From Corynebacterium stercoris (GTDB lineage: Bacteria; Actinomycetota; Actinomycetes; Mycobacteriales; Mycobacteriaceae): 35,276 bases of DNA. Positions 23,100 through 31,132 of this stretch are shown piece after piece (positions within the stretch are counted from its first letter, which is position 1; each line of letters opens with the position of its first letter). Both the position numbers and the translations under genes were made by a program. The stretch lies in the NCBI RefSeq assembly GCF_024160105.1, contig NZ_JAMFTQ010000021.1:1-35276 (forward strand), in the 5' to 3' direction. The notes beneath the pieces are model-generated. The model was given only the letters and a program-made list of their open reading frames with translations. It did no database searches and was not told the DNA's origin.

Positions 23100-24581
23100 A
23101 TGCCTGCGAACGAGAGTTTCGACGATTACGTCCTGCCGCCCGAGCCGGCCGACAGCTTCGGCGACGAGCCCGATTACGGCGGCCAGGGTGGCTCGCGTGG
23201 ATCCCGCGGCGGTAGCACGCGCCGCGCCAACTTCAACCGGGACCGCGGCGACTTGAGCGAGTACCGCCAGCCGCCCCACGACGAGCGCGCGGAGCGTTCG
23301 GTGCTGGGCGCGATGATGCTCAACCAGGACGTGGTGGTGGACATCGTGGAGCGCCTCAAGGAGGAGGACTTCTACTACCCGTCGCACCAGATGATTTTCC
23401 GCGCGATCGTGGATCTGTACTCGGACGCGAGCGAGATCGACGTGCTGATTTTGTCGGGTCGTCTCGATCGTCGGAACCAGCTCGAGCGCGTCGGCGGCGC
23501 GGTGTACCTGCACACGCTGATCTCCGAAGTGCCGACGGCCGCGAACGCGATGTACTACGCGGACATCGTCGCCGAGAAGTCGATTCTGCGGCAGCTGGTC
23601 AACGCCGGCACCCACGTCGTGCAACTCGGCTACGAGGGCGAGGACGGCATGGAGGTCGAGGCGCTCGTCGACATGGCTCAGCAGGAAGTCTTCAGCATCG
23701 CCAAAAAGGAGTCCGGCCAGGACTACCGCTCGCTGTCGGACCTGCTGAAGCCGACGATCGACGAACTGACCCAGATCGCAGCCGGCGGCGCGCTGGACCA
23801 GGGCGTGCCGACGGGCTTCATCGACCTCGACAACCTCACGAACGGACTCCACGCCGGCCAGATGGTGATCATCGCGGCCCGCCCGGGCGTGGGAAAGTCA
23901 ACGCTGGCGCTGGACTTCATGCGCTCCTGCTCCATCCACCACGGCAAGACGTCGGTGATCTTCTCGCTGGAGATGAGTGCGTCGGAAATCATCATGCGTC
24001 TGCTTTCGGCCGAAACCGAGATCAAGCTGTCCTCGATGCGTTCCGGCCAGATGGAGGAGCGCGACTGGGAGAAGCTGACGAAGCGCCTCACCGAGATCCA
24101 GGATGCGCCGCTGTTCATCGACGATTCCCCGAACCTCACGATGATGGAAATCCGCACCAAGGCGCGAAACCTCAAGCGCCAGCACGGCCTCGACCTCATC
24201 GTGCTGGACTACCTGCAGCTGATGAGCTCCGGCAAGAAGGTCGAATCCCGCCAGCAAGAGGTTTCCGAGTTCTCCCGCCACCTGAAGCTTTTGGCGAAGG
24301 AGCTCGAGGTGCCGGTGATCGCGATCTCGCAGCTGAACCGTGGCCCTGAAGCCCGTACGGACAAAAAGCCTCAGCTGGCTGACCTGCGTGAATCAGGCTC
24401 CCTGGAACAGGACGCCGACATGGTGTTTCTGCTTTACCGCCCGGATTCCCAGGACCGTGACGACGAGCGCGCGGGCGAGGCAGACATCATCGTGGCGAAG
24501 CACCGCGGCGGCCCCATCGACACCATCCCGGTGGCGCACCAGTTGCACTACTCGCGCTTCGTCAACATGGCGCGGGGCTAG
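23100..24581 (+). CDS. dnaB: Replicative DNA helicase DnaB
   Basis: 493 residues. Unwinds DNA at the replication fork as a hexamer and interacts with primase. A disordered Gly/Arg-rich N-terminus (about 1-60) precedes the N-terminal domain (PPHDERAERSVLGAMMLN), the linker, and the RecA-like domain with Walker A ARPGVGKST (about 260-268), FSLEMSASEIIMRLLSAE, Walker B LDLIVLDYLQLMSSG and the DnaB motif SRQQEVSEFSRHLKLLAKEL. There is no intein, unlike some mycobacterial DnaB proteins. ATG 23100 has GGAAGGGGAG ending 3 nt before it; the frame opens at 23085. Its TAG stop shares CTAG with the stop of the convergent protease gene. Confidence 0.96.
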   Translation: MPANESFDDYVLPPEPADSFGDEPDYGGQGGSRGSRGGSTRRANFNRDRGDLSEYRQPPHDERAERSVLGAMMLNQDVVVDIVERLKEEDFYYPSHQMIFRAIVDLYSDASEIDVLILSGRLDRRNQLERVGGAVYLHTLISEVPTAANAMYYADIVAEKSILRQLVNAGTHVVQLGYEGEDGMEVEALVDMAQQEVFSIAKKESGQDYRSLSDLLKPTIDELTQIAAGGALDQGVPTGFIDLDNLTNGLHAGQMVIIAARPGVGKSTLALDFMRSCSIHHGKTSVIFSLEMSASEIIMRLLSAETEIKLSSMRSGQMEERDWEKLTKRLTEIQDAPLFIDDSPNLTMMEIRTKARNLKRQHGLDLIVLDYLQLMSSGKKVESRQQEVSEFSRHLKLLAKELEVPVIAISQLNRGPEARTDKKPQLADLRESGSLEQDADMVFLLYRPDSQDRDDERAGEADIIVAKHRGGPIDTIPVAHQLHYSRFVNMARG

Positions 24582-25396
24582 GGCATTTGCTTTCCGACGT
24601 TCGCAGGAAGCCCTGCAACGTCACGCGAACCATCGACCGCCCTCCGCGCGAGCGGCCCGGCAGCAAGCGCCCACACGACGACGGCGGTGAACGCCGTCAG
24701 CGCGATGTACAGCGCGGTGTAGCTGACCGGGGCGAGCGTGACCGCCACAGTGTTGAACGCGATGTGGAGCAGCACGGCCAGCAGCCACAGCTGCCACTTC
24801 CGCTCGCGGACAGCGCGCAGGATGAGCACCGACATGGCCACGTGGAAGATGATGGCGAGGATGCGTTCGTACCAGCCCATCGCAACCAAGGTGAACCCGA
24901 TGGTGTTGAGGAGCTCGACTTGGCTGTCCAGCGCTTCGAGTGCCTTGGTGTCCCCAGTTCTCGCCACCTGCTCGCGGACGACGTCACCGAACTGCAGCAT
25001 CGCGACGTTGCTCACCATCGCGTTGCCCATGAGCAGGATGGCTTCGATGCCGCCGTGGCCGAGGCCGAAGCCGACGCCCTCGCGCCAGGAGCGCACCCCC
25101 TTCGCCCAGTAGCGCATGACCACCCAGCGGGCGCTTTCCTCGAACAGGCCGGAAGAGAGCACGAGCACCACGGTGACCGCGGTAACCGCGACGGACGGTT
25201 CCAAGAACCGCTCAAAGCCAGCATTGAGTGGTGAGATGACCGCGACTCGTGCGAGTTGGGAGAGCGGAAAAGCCAGCGCGCCCCACCCGAGGGCAGCCCA
25301 GCGGAACCCGAGCTTTCGCTTCGCGACGAGCCACAGCACCACAACGCCGACGATGGCGCCGATGCCCTGCAGCAGAACGTAACCGAGTGGGCCCAT
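24578..25396 (-). CDS. YhfC-type intramembrane protease family protein
   Basis: 272 residues with about seven hydrophobic helices. The motifs EESARW (86-91), GHGGIEA (113-119), and single histidines in HVAMSVL (H185) and LLHIAFN (H211) match the YhfC/PrsW-like glutamic or metal-dependent membrane proteases. The substrate is unknown. It starts 18 bp after the stop of the NiaP-like transporter gene and is probably the last gene of the copper operon transcript. Its TAG stop overlaps the dnaB stop in the palindrome CTAG, so the two transcripts converge with no terminator between them. Confidence 0.8.
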   Translation of the reverse strand: MGPLGYVLLQGIGAIVGVVVLWLVAKRKLGFRWAALGWGALAFPLSQLARVAVISPLNAGFERFLEPSVAVTAVTVVLVLSSGLFEESARWVVMRYWAKGVRSWREGVGFGLGHGGIEAILLMGNAMVSNVAMLQFGDVVREQVARTGDTKALEALDSQVELLNTIGFTLVAMGWYERILAIIFHVAMSVLILRAVRERKWQLWLLAVLLHIAFNTVAVTLAPVSYTALYIALTAFTAVVVWALAAGPLARRAVDGSRDVAGLPANVGKQMP

Positions 25397-25414
25397 AATC
25401 GCACGCGCCAGCCC

Positions 25415-26725
25415 CTACGCCAGCGCCACACCTTTCTGCTCGGGGAGGGTAAATGCGGCCACGCAGGCCAAAGCAAACGCTACCGCGAAGACGCTGAAGA
25501 CGGCGATGTTGCCGCCGAAGGCCAGCACCGGCGGCACGATGAGCGGCGCCAGGATCGACCCAATGCGGCCGAAGGAGGCGCCCGCGCCGGTGCCGGTCGC
25601 GCGGATTGCGGTGGGGTAGAGCTCCGGGCCGATGGCGTAGAGGGCGCCCCACGCACCGAGGTTGAAGAAGGAGAGCAGGCAGCCGGCGGCGATGATCTGC
25701 CACTCCGCGGTGGCCATGCCGTAGAGCAGAGCCGACACGGCGGAGCCGCCCAGGAACACCGAGAGCGTCATGCGGCGGCCCCACACCTCGATGAGCCAGG
25801 CGGCCGCGGCGTAGCCCGGCAGCTGGGCGAGCGTGATGATCAAGGTGAAGCTGAAGGAGCGCACCAGTGTGAAGCCCTGGGCCACGAGCAGCGAGGGGAT
25901 CCAGATGAACGCGCCGTAGTACGCCAGCGAGACGCAGAACCACACAATCCAGAATGCGGCCGTGCGGGCGCGCAGGTCGGGTCCCCAGATACCGCCGCGG
26001 ATCTCCTTCTCCTGGACGGGCACGGCGGTGTCGTACTCCGCGGGGTCGGCCTCTGCCTCGAAGGACTGGACAATCTTCTCGGCCTCCTCGTGGCGGCCCT
26101 TCGATTCCAAGAACCTGACGGACTCCGGCAAGCCCATGCGCACGTAAATGGCGTAGAGGGCCGGCACCGCGCCGAGGGCGAGACCCCAGCGCCAGCCGTT
26201 CTCGCTCTGCGCGACGACGAACGTGCCGATGATCGCGGCGAGGATCCAGCCGACAGCCCAAAACGCCTCGAGGATGACCACCATGCGGCCGCGCACCTTG
26301 CGCGGCGAGAACTCGCTGACCAGCGTGGACGCGACGGGCAGCTCGCCGCCGAGGCCCAGGCCCACGATGAAGCGGAACACCATGAGCATGCCCACCGAGG
26401 TGGCCAGCGCGGAAGCACCGGTGGCCAGGCCGTAGATCAACAACGTAACGGCGAAGACCTGGCGGCGGCCGATCTTGTCCGCCAGCAGACCCGCCAGCGA
26501 GGCGCCGATTGCCATGCCGATGAAGCCGACGGAGGCGATCCAGGAAGTGGTGGACTTATCCAGCTCCCAGTGCACCGCAAGCGCGGCGATGATGAAGGAC
26601 ACCAGGCCGATGTCCATGGCATCCAGGGCCCAGCCGACACCGGAGCCGAGCAGGAGGCGCTTGTGTTTCGGGGTGACCGGCAGGCGGTCGAGGCGCTCAG
26701 TGCGAGTCAGTTCAGGCGTTGTCAC
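25415..26725 (-). CDS. niaP: Major facilitator transporter, NiaP-like
   Basis: 436 residues, twelve predicted helices. The N-terminus [39 protein letters not shown] is very like NiaP nicotinate/nicotinamide transporters (the R-L-P-x-T..H motif and D-A-M-D in helix 1). The A-loop [10 protein letters not shown] and the R-x-x-x-G-x-G-x-G-G-E-x-P motif of helix 4 are intact, as is [12 protein letters not shown]. Uptake of niacin or a related aromatic acid is the best guess. The GTG start (26725) overlaps the copA stop by 4 bp (GTGA), so it is probably coupled to the copper ATPase. The substrate is moderately sure at best. Confidence 0.78.
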   Translation of the reverse strand: MTTPELTRTERLDRLPVTPKHKRLLLGSGVGWALDAMDIGLVSFIIAALAVHWELDKSTTSWIASVGFIGMAIGASLAGLLADKIGRRQVFAVTLLIYGLATGASALATSVGMLMVFRFIVGLGLGGELPVASTLVSEFSPRKVRGRMVVILEAFWAVGWILAAIIGTFVVAQSENGWRWGLALGAVPALYAIYVRMGLPESVRFLESKGRHEEAEKIVQSFEAEADPAEYDTAVPVQEKEIRGGIWGPDLRARTAAFWIVWFCVSLAYYGAFIWIPSLLVAQGFTLVRSFSFTLIITLAQLPGYAAAAWLIEVWGRRMTLSVFLGGSAVSALLYGMATAEWQIIAAGCLLSFFNLGAWGALYAIGPELYPTAIRATGTGAGASFGRIGSILAPLIVPPVLAFGGNIAVFSVFAVAFALACVAAFTLPEQKGVALA

Positions 26726-28986
26726 CCGGCAAATTCTGCCTGAAAGCCCCGCAGCCTCAGGGAGTTTGTGACGACGAACACACTGGAGAACGCCATCGCG
26801 ATGCCAGCCAACATCGGGTTGAGCAGGCCAATCGCCGCGACCGGAATCAGGATGACGTTGTATGCAAAGGCCCAGAACAGGTTGCCCTTGATGGTTTTCA
26901 GGGTCTTGCGCGACAGTCGGATCGCGTCGACGGCGGAGCCCAGCCTGTCGTGCATGAGGGTGATGTCGGAGGCCTCGATGGCGACGTCGGAACCCGCGCC
27001 CATCGCCATGCCGAGGTCCGCGGTGGCGAGCGCGGCGGCATCGTTCACGCCGTCGCCGACCATCGCCACGTTGCGGCCCTGATCCTTGAGCGCCTGCACC
27101 ACGTCCACCTTGTCCTCCGGCAGCACGCCGGCGGTGACGTCGGCGGGGTCAATGCCCACTTCGCGGGCGGTCGCCAGGGCGGCACCCTCGTTGTCGCCGG
27201 TCAGTAGGTGCGGGCGCAGGCCCAGCTCCTTCAGGCGCGCGATGGCTGCTGCGGAATCTTCCTTCACGGTGTCGCGCACGGCGATCACGCCCGCGGCCTT
27301 GCCGTCCACCTCGACAGCCACGGCGGTGCCGCCGGCGGCTTCCGCGTCATCGAAGGCCTGGCGCAGCGCACCCAGCTCGGTCTGCGGGCGGCCGACGCGC
27401 ACCAACGCGCCGTCGACAAGCGCCTTCGCCCCGATGCCCGGCTCGTTTTCGAAGTCGGTGGCCTCGGGCGCGTCCACCCCGGCGGCGATGGCGCGCGCGA
27501 TGGGGTGCTCAGACTGCTTCTCGACGCTCGCAGCAACCGCGTGCACACCCTCCGCAGTCCAGCCGTCGGCAGGCGTGACCGCGATGACCTGCATCTCGCC
27601 GCTGGTGACGGTGCCGGTCTTGTCCAGCACAATCGTGTCCACCTGGCGGGTCGATTCAAGCACCTCGGGGCCCTTGATCAGCAGGCCCATCTGGGCGCCG
27701 CGGCCGGTGCCGACCAGGATCGCGGTCGGGGTGGCCAAGCCGAGCGCGCACGGGCAGGCGATGATGAGCACCGCCACCGCTGCGGTGAACGCGTGCGCGA
27801 CGCCGTGGCCGATGGCGAGATGCACGATGAGCGTGAGCAGGGAAATGCCGATGACCGTCGGCACGAAGACCTGCGCGATGCGGTCCACGAGGCGCTGCAC
27901 CGGGGCCTGGCCGGACTGCGCGTCGCGCACCAGCTTGCCCATCTGCGCCAGCGTCGTGTCCGAGCCGACGCGGGTCGCCTCGACGACGATGCGGCCGGAG
28001 GTGTTCAGCGTCGCGCCGGTGACCGAGTCGCCTTCAGCGACCTCGACGGGCACGGACTCGCCGGTGAGCATCGACGCATCGATCGCGGAGTGGCCGGAGA
28101 CGACGCGGCCGTCCGTCGCCACCTTTTCGCCCGGGCGCACCACGAAGCGGTCGCCGACCACGACCTGCGCAATCGGGACGCGCACCTCTTTGCCGTCGCG
28201 CAGCACCGCCGCGTCCTTTGCGCCCATGTCCAGAAGCTCGCGCAGCGCCTCCGAGCTCTGACCCTTCGCCTTCGTCTCAAACCACCTGCCGAGCAGCAGG
28301 AACGTGATCACCACACACACGGTTTCGAGGTAAATCTCGTCCATGCCCGCCTGCGCCGGGTTCAGGCTCATCTCCATGACCATGCTGGTCTCGCCCGCGT
28401 TGCCGAAAAACAGCGCGTAGATGGACCACACGTAGGCCGCGGTTGTGCCCAGGGAAATCAGTGTGTCCATGGTGAAGCTGCCGTGGCGCAAGTTCGTCAG
28501 CGCGGCGCGGTGGAACACGGAGCCGGCGGCGAAATACACCAGCGTCGTCGCGGCAAACGCCGCCCACTGCCAGTACGTGAACTGCCACGCCGGAATCATG
28601 GACACCAGCGTCACCGGCAGAGACACCAGCGCCGCCCAGATCGTCGTCCGCTTCAGGCGCTCGGCCTCGGCTTCGCGGGCATCGCTTATCGACGCCTGCT
28701 GAGAGCCGCCAGCTTCCTGCCCCTCCGCGTTGTCCGGCTGGCCCTCGTGGGCGAGCTGGAACGCGTCGTACCCAGCCCCGCGCACAATGTCGATGAGCTC
28801 ATCCGGGGTGGCCTTCTCGGGGTCGTAGTCCACCGTGGCCGTCTCGGTGGAGAAGTTGACGGAGGCTTCCACTCCGTCCATCTTGTTCAGCTTGCGCTGC
28901 ACCCGAGACGAGCACGACGTACACGTCATGCCCGTCACCCCAAGCTCAATGTGCTGGAGGGCAGTGGGGGTTTCGGGTGCAGTCAT
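26722..28986 (-). CDS. copA: Copper-translocating P1B-type ATPase
   Basis: 754 residues. Pumps Cu(I) out across the membrane. One N-terminal heavy-metal domain carries GMTCTSC (Cys22, Cys25). After a variable linker come the transmembrane helices, the actuator motif TGES, the transmembrane CPC ([14 protein letters not shown]), the phosphorylation site DKTGT, the SEHPIA histidine-proline motif and the nucleotide-domain [13 protein letters not shown] 28986 has AAGGAGGG 7 nt upstream. It follows copZ by 42 bp and overlaps the NiaP-like gene. No CsoR, CopY or CueR regulator gene is in the window. Confidence 0.95.
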   Translation of the reverse strand: MTAPETPTALQHIELGVTGMTCTSCSSRVQRKLNKMDGVEASVNFSTETATVDYDPEKATPDELIDIVRGAGYDAFQLAHEGQPDNAEGQEAGGSQQASISDAREAEAERLKRTTIWAALVSLPVTLVSMIPAWQFTYWQWAAFAATTLVYFAAGSVFHRAALTNLRHGSFTMDTLISLGTTAAYVWSIYALFFGNAGETSMVMEMSLNPAQAGMDEIYLETVCVVITFLLLGRWFETKAKGQSSEALRELLDMGAKDAAVLRDGKEVRVPIAQVVVGDRFVVRPGEKVATDGRVVSGHSAIDASMLTGESVPVEVAEGDSVTGATLNTSGRIVVEATRVGSDTTLAQMGKLVRDAQSGQAPVQRLVDRIAQVFVPTVIGISLLTLIVHLAIGHGVAHAFTAAVAVLIIACPCALGLATPTAILVGTGRGAQMGLLIKGPEVLESTRQVDTIVLDKTGTVTSGEMQVIAVTPADGWTAEGVHAVAASVEKQSEHPIARAIAAGVDAPEATDFENEPGIGAKALVDGALVRVGRPQTELGALRQAFDDAEAAGGTAVAVEVDGKAAGVIAVRDTVKEDSAAAIARLKELGLRPHLLTGDNEGAALATAREVGIDPADVTAGVLPEDKVDVVQALKDQGRNVAMVGDGVNDAAALATADLGMAMGAGSDVAIEASDITLMHDRLGSAVDAIRLSRKTLKTIKGNLFWAFAYNVILIPVAAIGLLNPMLAGIAMAFSSVFVVTNSLRLRGFQAEFAG

Positions 28987-29028
28987 GAAAGGTCCCTCCT
29001 TGAGACCAGGGTGTTGCGGTGTGGCTGT

Positions 29029-29229
29029 TTAGACCACCTTGTAGCCGGCCTCGGCCACAGCCTTGGCAACGTCCTCGTCGCTGAAGCCTTCGCCGGCGAC
29101 GGTGACCTTGCCGGTGGTGTGGTCCGCGGTGACGTCGGTGACACCGGCGATCTCGCCGATCTCCTCCTTCACGCTCAGCTCACAGTGGCCGCAGGTCATT
29201 CCATCTACTGCAAACTCTTTTGTAGCCAT
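29029..29229 (-). CDS. copZ: Copper chaperone, heavy-metal-associated domain protein
   Basis: 66 residues, a single HMA fold. The Cu(I) site is GMTCGHC (Cys13, Cys16) near the N-terminus, and the rest follows the beta-alpha-beta-beta-alpha-beta plan. It delivers Cu(I) to the ATPase encoded 42 bp downstream. The open frame runs upstream to 29922, but ATG 29229 has GGAAGG 6 nt before it and begins exactly as CopZ proteins do. A likely -10 TAGGGT lies at 29291-29296, giving a leader of about 54 nt with a hairpin. Confidence 0.93.
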   Translation of the reverse strand: MATKEFAVDGMTCGHCELSVKEEIGEIAGVTDVTADHTTGKVTVAGEGFSDEDVAKAVAEAGYKVV

Positions 29230-29256
29230 GGGTATTCCTTCCAATCGTCGTAAAGC

Positions 29257-29296
29257 GGCGGGCCCTTGGTGCGCCCGCCCGGTGTGCCCCACCCTA
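29257..29296 (-). promoter_or_regulatory. copZ promoter and leader hairpin
   Basis: On the minus strand a -10-like TAGGGT (29291-29296) precedes a leader with perfect 7-bp arms GGCGGGC/GCCCGCC (29257-29263 and 29273-29279). No good -35 box is visible, as often for metal-activated promoters. The hairpin has no T run, so it could slow or stabilise the mRNA rather than end it. Confidence 0.4.
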
Positions 29297-29333
29297 GACC
29301 CGCGGGGAGGCAGCGCGCTACGTGCACGTTTGG

Positions 29334-29366
29334 GCCCGGTGGGAATCTCCCGGGCGCTGGTACGGT
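29334..29366 (+). promoter_or_regulatory. Candidate trxA promoter with palindrome
   Basis: A -10-like TACGGT (29361-29366) lies 43 nt before ATG 29410. Just upstream is an interrupted palindrome, GCCC..GGGA (29334-29344) against TCCCGGGC (29348-29355), within the expected spacer. It could be an operator; no regulator can be named. Confidence 0.35.
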
Positions 29367-29409
29367 TGGACACCACAGACAACGAAACGAACTTTAAGGA
29401 GCTATTTCC

Positions 29410-29838
29410 ATGAGCACGATTGACGTCACCGAGGACACTTTCGAGCAGACCGTCACCCAGGACGGCATTGTTTTCGTCGACGCGTGGGCGTCCTGGTGCG
29501 GCCCGTGCCGCCAGTTCGCCCCGACGTACGAGGCAGCGTCGGAGAAGCACACCGACGTGACTTTCGCCAAGCTGGACACCGAGGCGAACCAGCAGCTCGC
29601 CGCTGCGCTGGAGATCCAGGCGATCCCGACGCTGATGGCCTTCCGCGACGGCATCCTGGTGTTCCGCAACGCAGGCGCACTGCCGCCGGCCGCGTTCGAC
29701 GACCTCATCGGCCAGGTCAAGGACCTGGATATGGAGGAGGTCCACCGCCAACTCGCTGAGCAGCAGGCGCAGATGGCCGACGCTGAGGACGGGTTCGCCG
29801 AGGATTTTGAAGACGACCTTGAGAACGACGCAAAGTAG
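29410..29838 (+). CDS. trxA: Thioredoxin with acidic C-terminal extension
   Basis: 142 residues. The thioredoxin fold spans about 1-105 with the active site WASWCGPCRQFAP (Cys30, Cys33) and the cis-proline in AIPTLMAF. It reduces disulfides in the cytoplasm. The last 35 residues (QQAQMADAEDGFAEDFEDDLENDAK) are a strongly acidic helix or disordered tail not found in classical 105-residue thioredoxins. The ATG at 29410 has AAGGAG 8 nt upstream. It stands alone between copZ, which is divergent, and its own terminator at 29858-29886. Confidence 0.92.
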   Translation: MSTIDVTEDTFEQTVTQDGIVFVDAWASWCGPCRQFAPTYEAASEKHTDVTFAKLDTEANQQLAAALEIQAIPTLMAFRDGILVFRNAGALPPAAFDDLIGQVKDLDMEEVHRQLAEQQAQMADAEDGFAEDFEDDLENDAK

Positions 29839-29857
29839 CTGACGCTGCACCGAATTC

Positions 29858-29886
29858 AAGCGCTGGGCCGGTCCCAGCGCTTTTTT
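29858..29886 (+). terminator. Rho-independent terminator of trxA
   Basis: Perfect 10-bp arms AAGCGCTGGG (29858-29867) and CCCAGCGCTT (29873-29882), 5-nt loop, then further T (29883-29886). Confidence 0.92.
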
Positions 29887-29939
29887 CGTGCGTACACTTG
29901 GCGGGGACACTGAGCGAACCACGAAAGGTGATTACGACC

Positions 29940-30881
29940 ATGGCGAACCCGTTCTCTAAGGGCTGGAACTACCTCATGCAGTCCTTCGACTCCAAGATTG
30001 ATCAGAACGCTGATCCGCGGGTGCAGATCCAGCAGGCCGTTGCCCAGGCGAAGAAGAACCACCAGGAGATTTCCCAGCACGCGGCGCAGATCATCGGCAA
30101 CCGCAACCAGCTGGAGATGAAGCTGGAGCGACTCATCCAGTCCCAGGCTGACCTGCAGACGAAGACCCGCACCGCCCTGCAGGCCGCCGACAAGGCCGCC
30201 GCCGCCGGCGACGCCGAGAAGGCGCAGCAGTACAACGCCACAGCGGAGGTGCTCGCATCCCAGCTCGTGTCCGTGGAGAACGAGCTCGCCCAGACCAAGG
30301 AGGCCCACGCCGCCGCCGAGCATGCCGCCCGCGAGGCGCAGGCTCAGCAGCAGCAGTCCGAGGCTCGCCTCCAGGAGCAGCTGCAGCAGGTCTCCCAGCT
30401 GGAGTCCCAGCTCAACCAGGCGAAGATGCAGGAGCAGACTACCCGCACGATGGACACCATCAATCAGTTCGGCGGGGACGACAGCGTGCCGACGCTCGAC
30501 AGCGTCCGCGACAAGATCGAGCGCCGCTACGCCGATGCCCTCGGTGCGCAGGAGATCGCCAAGAACTCCATGACCGACCGCATGGCTGAGATCGAGTCCG
30601 CCGGCACCGACATCGCCGCCTCGAGCCGCCTCGACGAGATCCGCGCCTCCATGGCCGGTGAGCTCGAGGCCGGCAAGGGCGAAGATGCCGGTGCTGCTGG
30701 TGCTGTCACCGCAGGCGCGGCAGGTGCTGGCGCTGCTGCTGGGGCTGCTGGTGCTGGCGCGAAGTCCGACGACGACATCCTCGCGGACGCCGAGGCCTAC
30801 CTCGCCGAAGACAACGACGCCGACGCCGTAGACGCCGACATCGTCGAGGAGGACGACACCGAGGAGTCCGGCCGGCGCTAG
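29940..30881 (+). CDS. pspA: PspA/IM30 family membrane-stress protein
   Basis: 313 residues. The first 215 or so form the long coiled-coil PspA core (ANPFSKGWNYLMQSFDSKIDQNADPRVQIQQAV, then Gln/Glu/Ala-rich heptads). The first helix is amphipathic, as expected for binding stressed membrane. After residue 235 comes a low-complexity linker of Gly/Ala (about 248-268) and then an acidic tail (SDDDILADAEAYLAEDNDADAV...). ATG 29940 has AAAGG about 9 nt upstream and TACACT (29893-29898) may be its -10 box. Followed by its own terminator. Maintains envelope integrity by family. Confidence 0.88.
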   Translation: MANPFSKGWNYLMQSFDSKIDQNADPRVQIQQAVAQAKKNHQEISQHAAQIIGNRNQLEMKLERLIQSQADLQTKTRTALQAADKAAAAGDAEKAQQYNATAEVLASQLVSVENELAQTKEAHAAAEHAAREAQAQQQQSEARLQEQLQQVSQLESQLNQAKMQEQTTRTMDTINQFGGDDSVPTLDSVRDKIERRYADALGAQEIAKNSMTDRMAEIESAGTDIAASSRLDEIRASMAGELEAGKGEDAGAAGAVTAGAAGAGAAAGAAGAGAKSDDDILADAEAYLAEDNDADAVDADIVEEDDTEESGRR

Positions 30882-30895
30882 CCACGGAACGCGTG

Positions 30896-30943
30896 AGCGG
30901 GGCTCGTTGTGGCTGGATAATGGCCACAGCCAGCCCCGCTTTT
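30896..30943 (+). terminator. Rho-independent terminator of pspA
   Basis: Outer arms AGCGGGGCT (30896-30904) and AGCCCCGCT (30932-30940), inner arms TGTGG and CCACA, then TTT. It ends directly at the start of repeat copy B. Confidence 0.85.
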
Positions 30944-30944
30944 C

Positions 30945-31083
30945 GTTGAGAGCTCCAGGGGGTGGAGCTGTCAAGGCGTTCGTGGTCGCGTGTCGAATGT
31001 AAATGCGCAGGTCAGAGCGCTGACGCTGATGGCTCCACCCGCTGACAGCTCCATTTAGGTCACCCTAAGTGGAGCTGTCAGCG
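30945..31083 (-). repeat. Structured repeat element, copy B
   Basis: Opposite in orientation to copy A (11906-12062). Its hairpin has 20-bp arms, 31040-31059 and 31064-31083, with one T-G wobble and a 4-nt loop. At the position of the wobble copy A has a G-C pair. The core (30990-31016, read in reverse) matches copy A at 22 of 27 bases and is 23 nt from the hairpin, as in A. TGGAGCTGTCA or its complement occurs at 30963, 31043 and 31070, with variants TGAGAGCTCCA (30947) and TGATGGCTCCA (31027). It lies between the convergent 3' ends of pspA and the NYN gene. Confidence 0.7.
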
Positions 31084-31132
31084 TTCGGGCGGCCCTGCGA
31101 CCGACCGCCCCGCAGTACCCGGCTCGCCCCAC

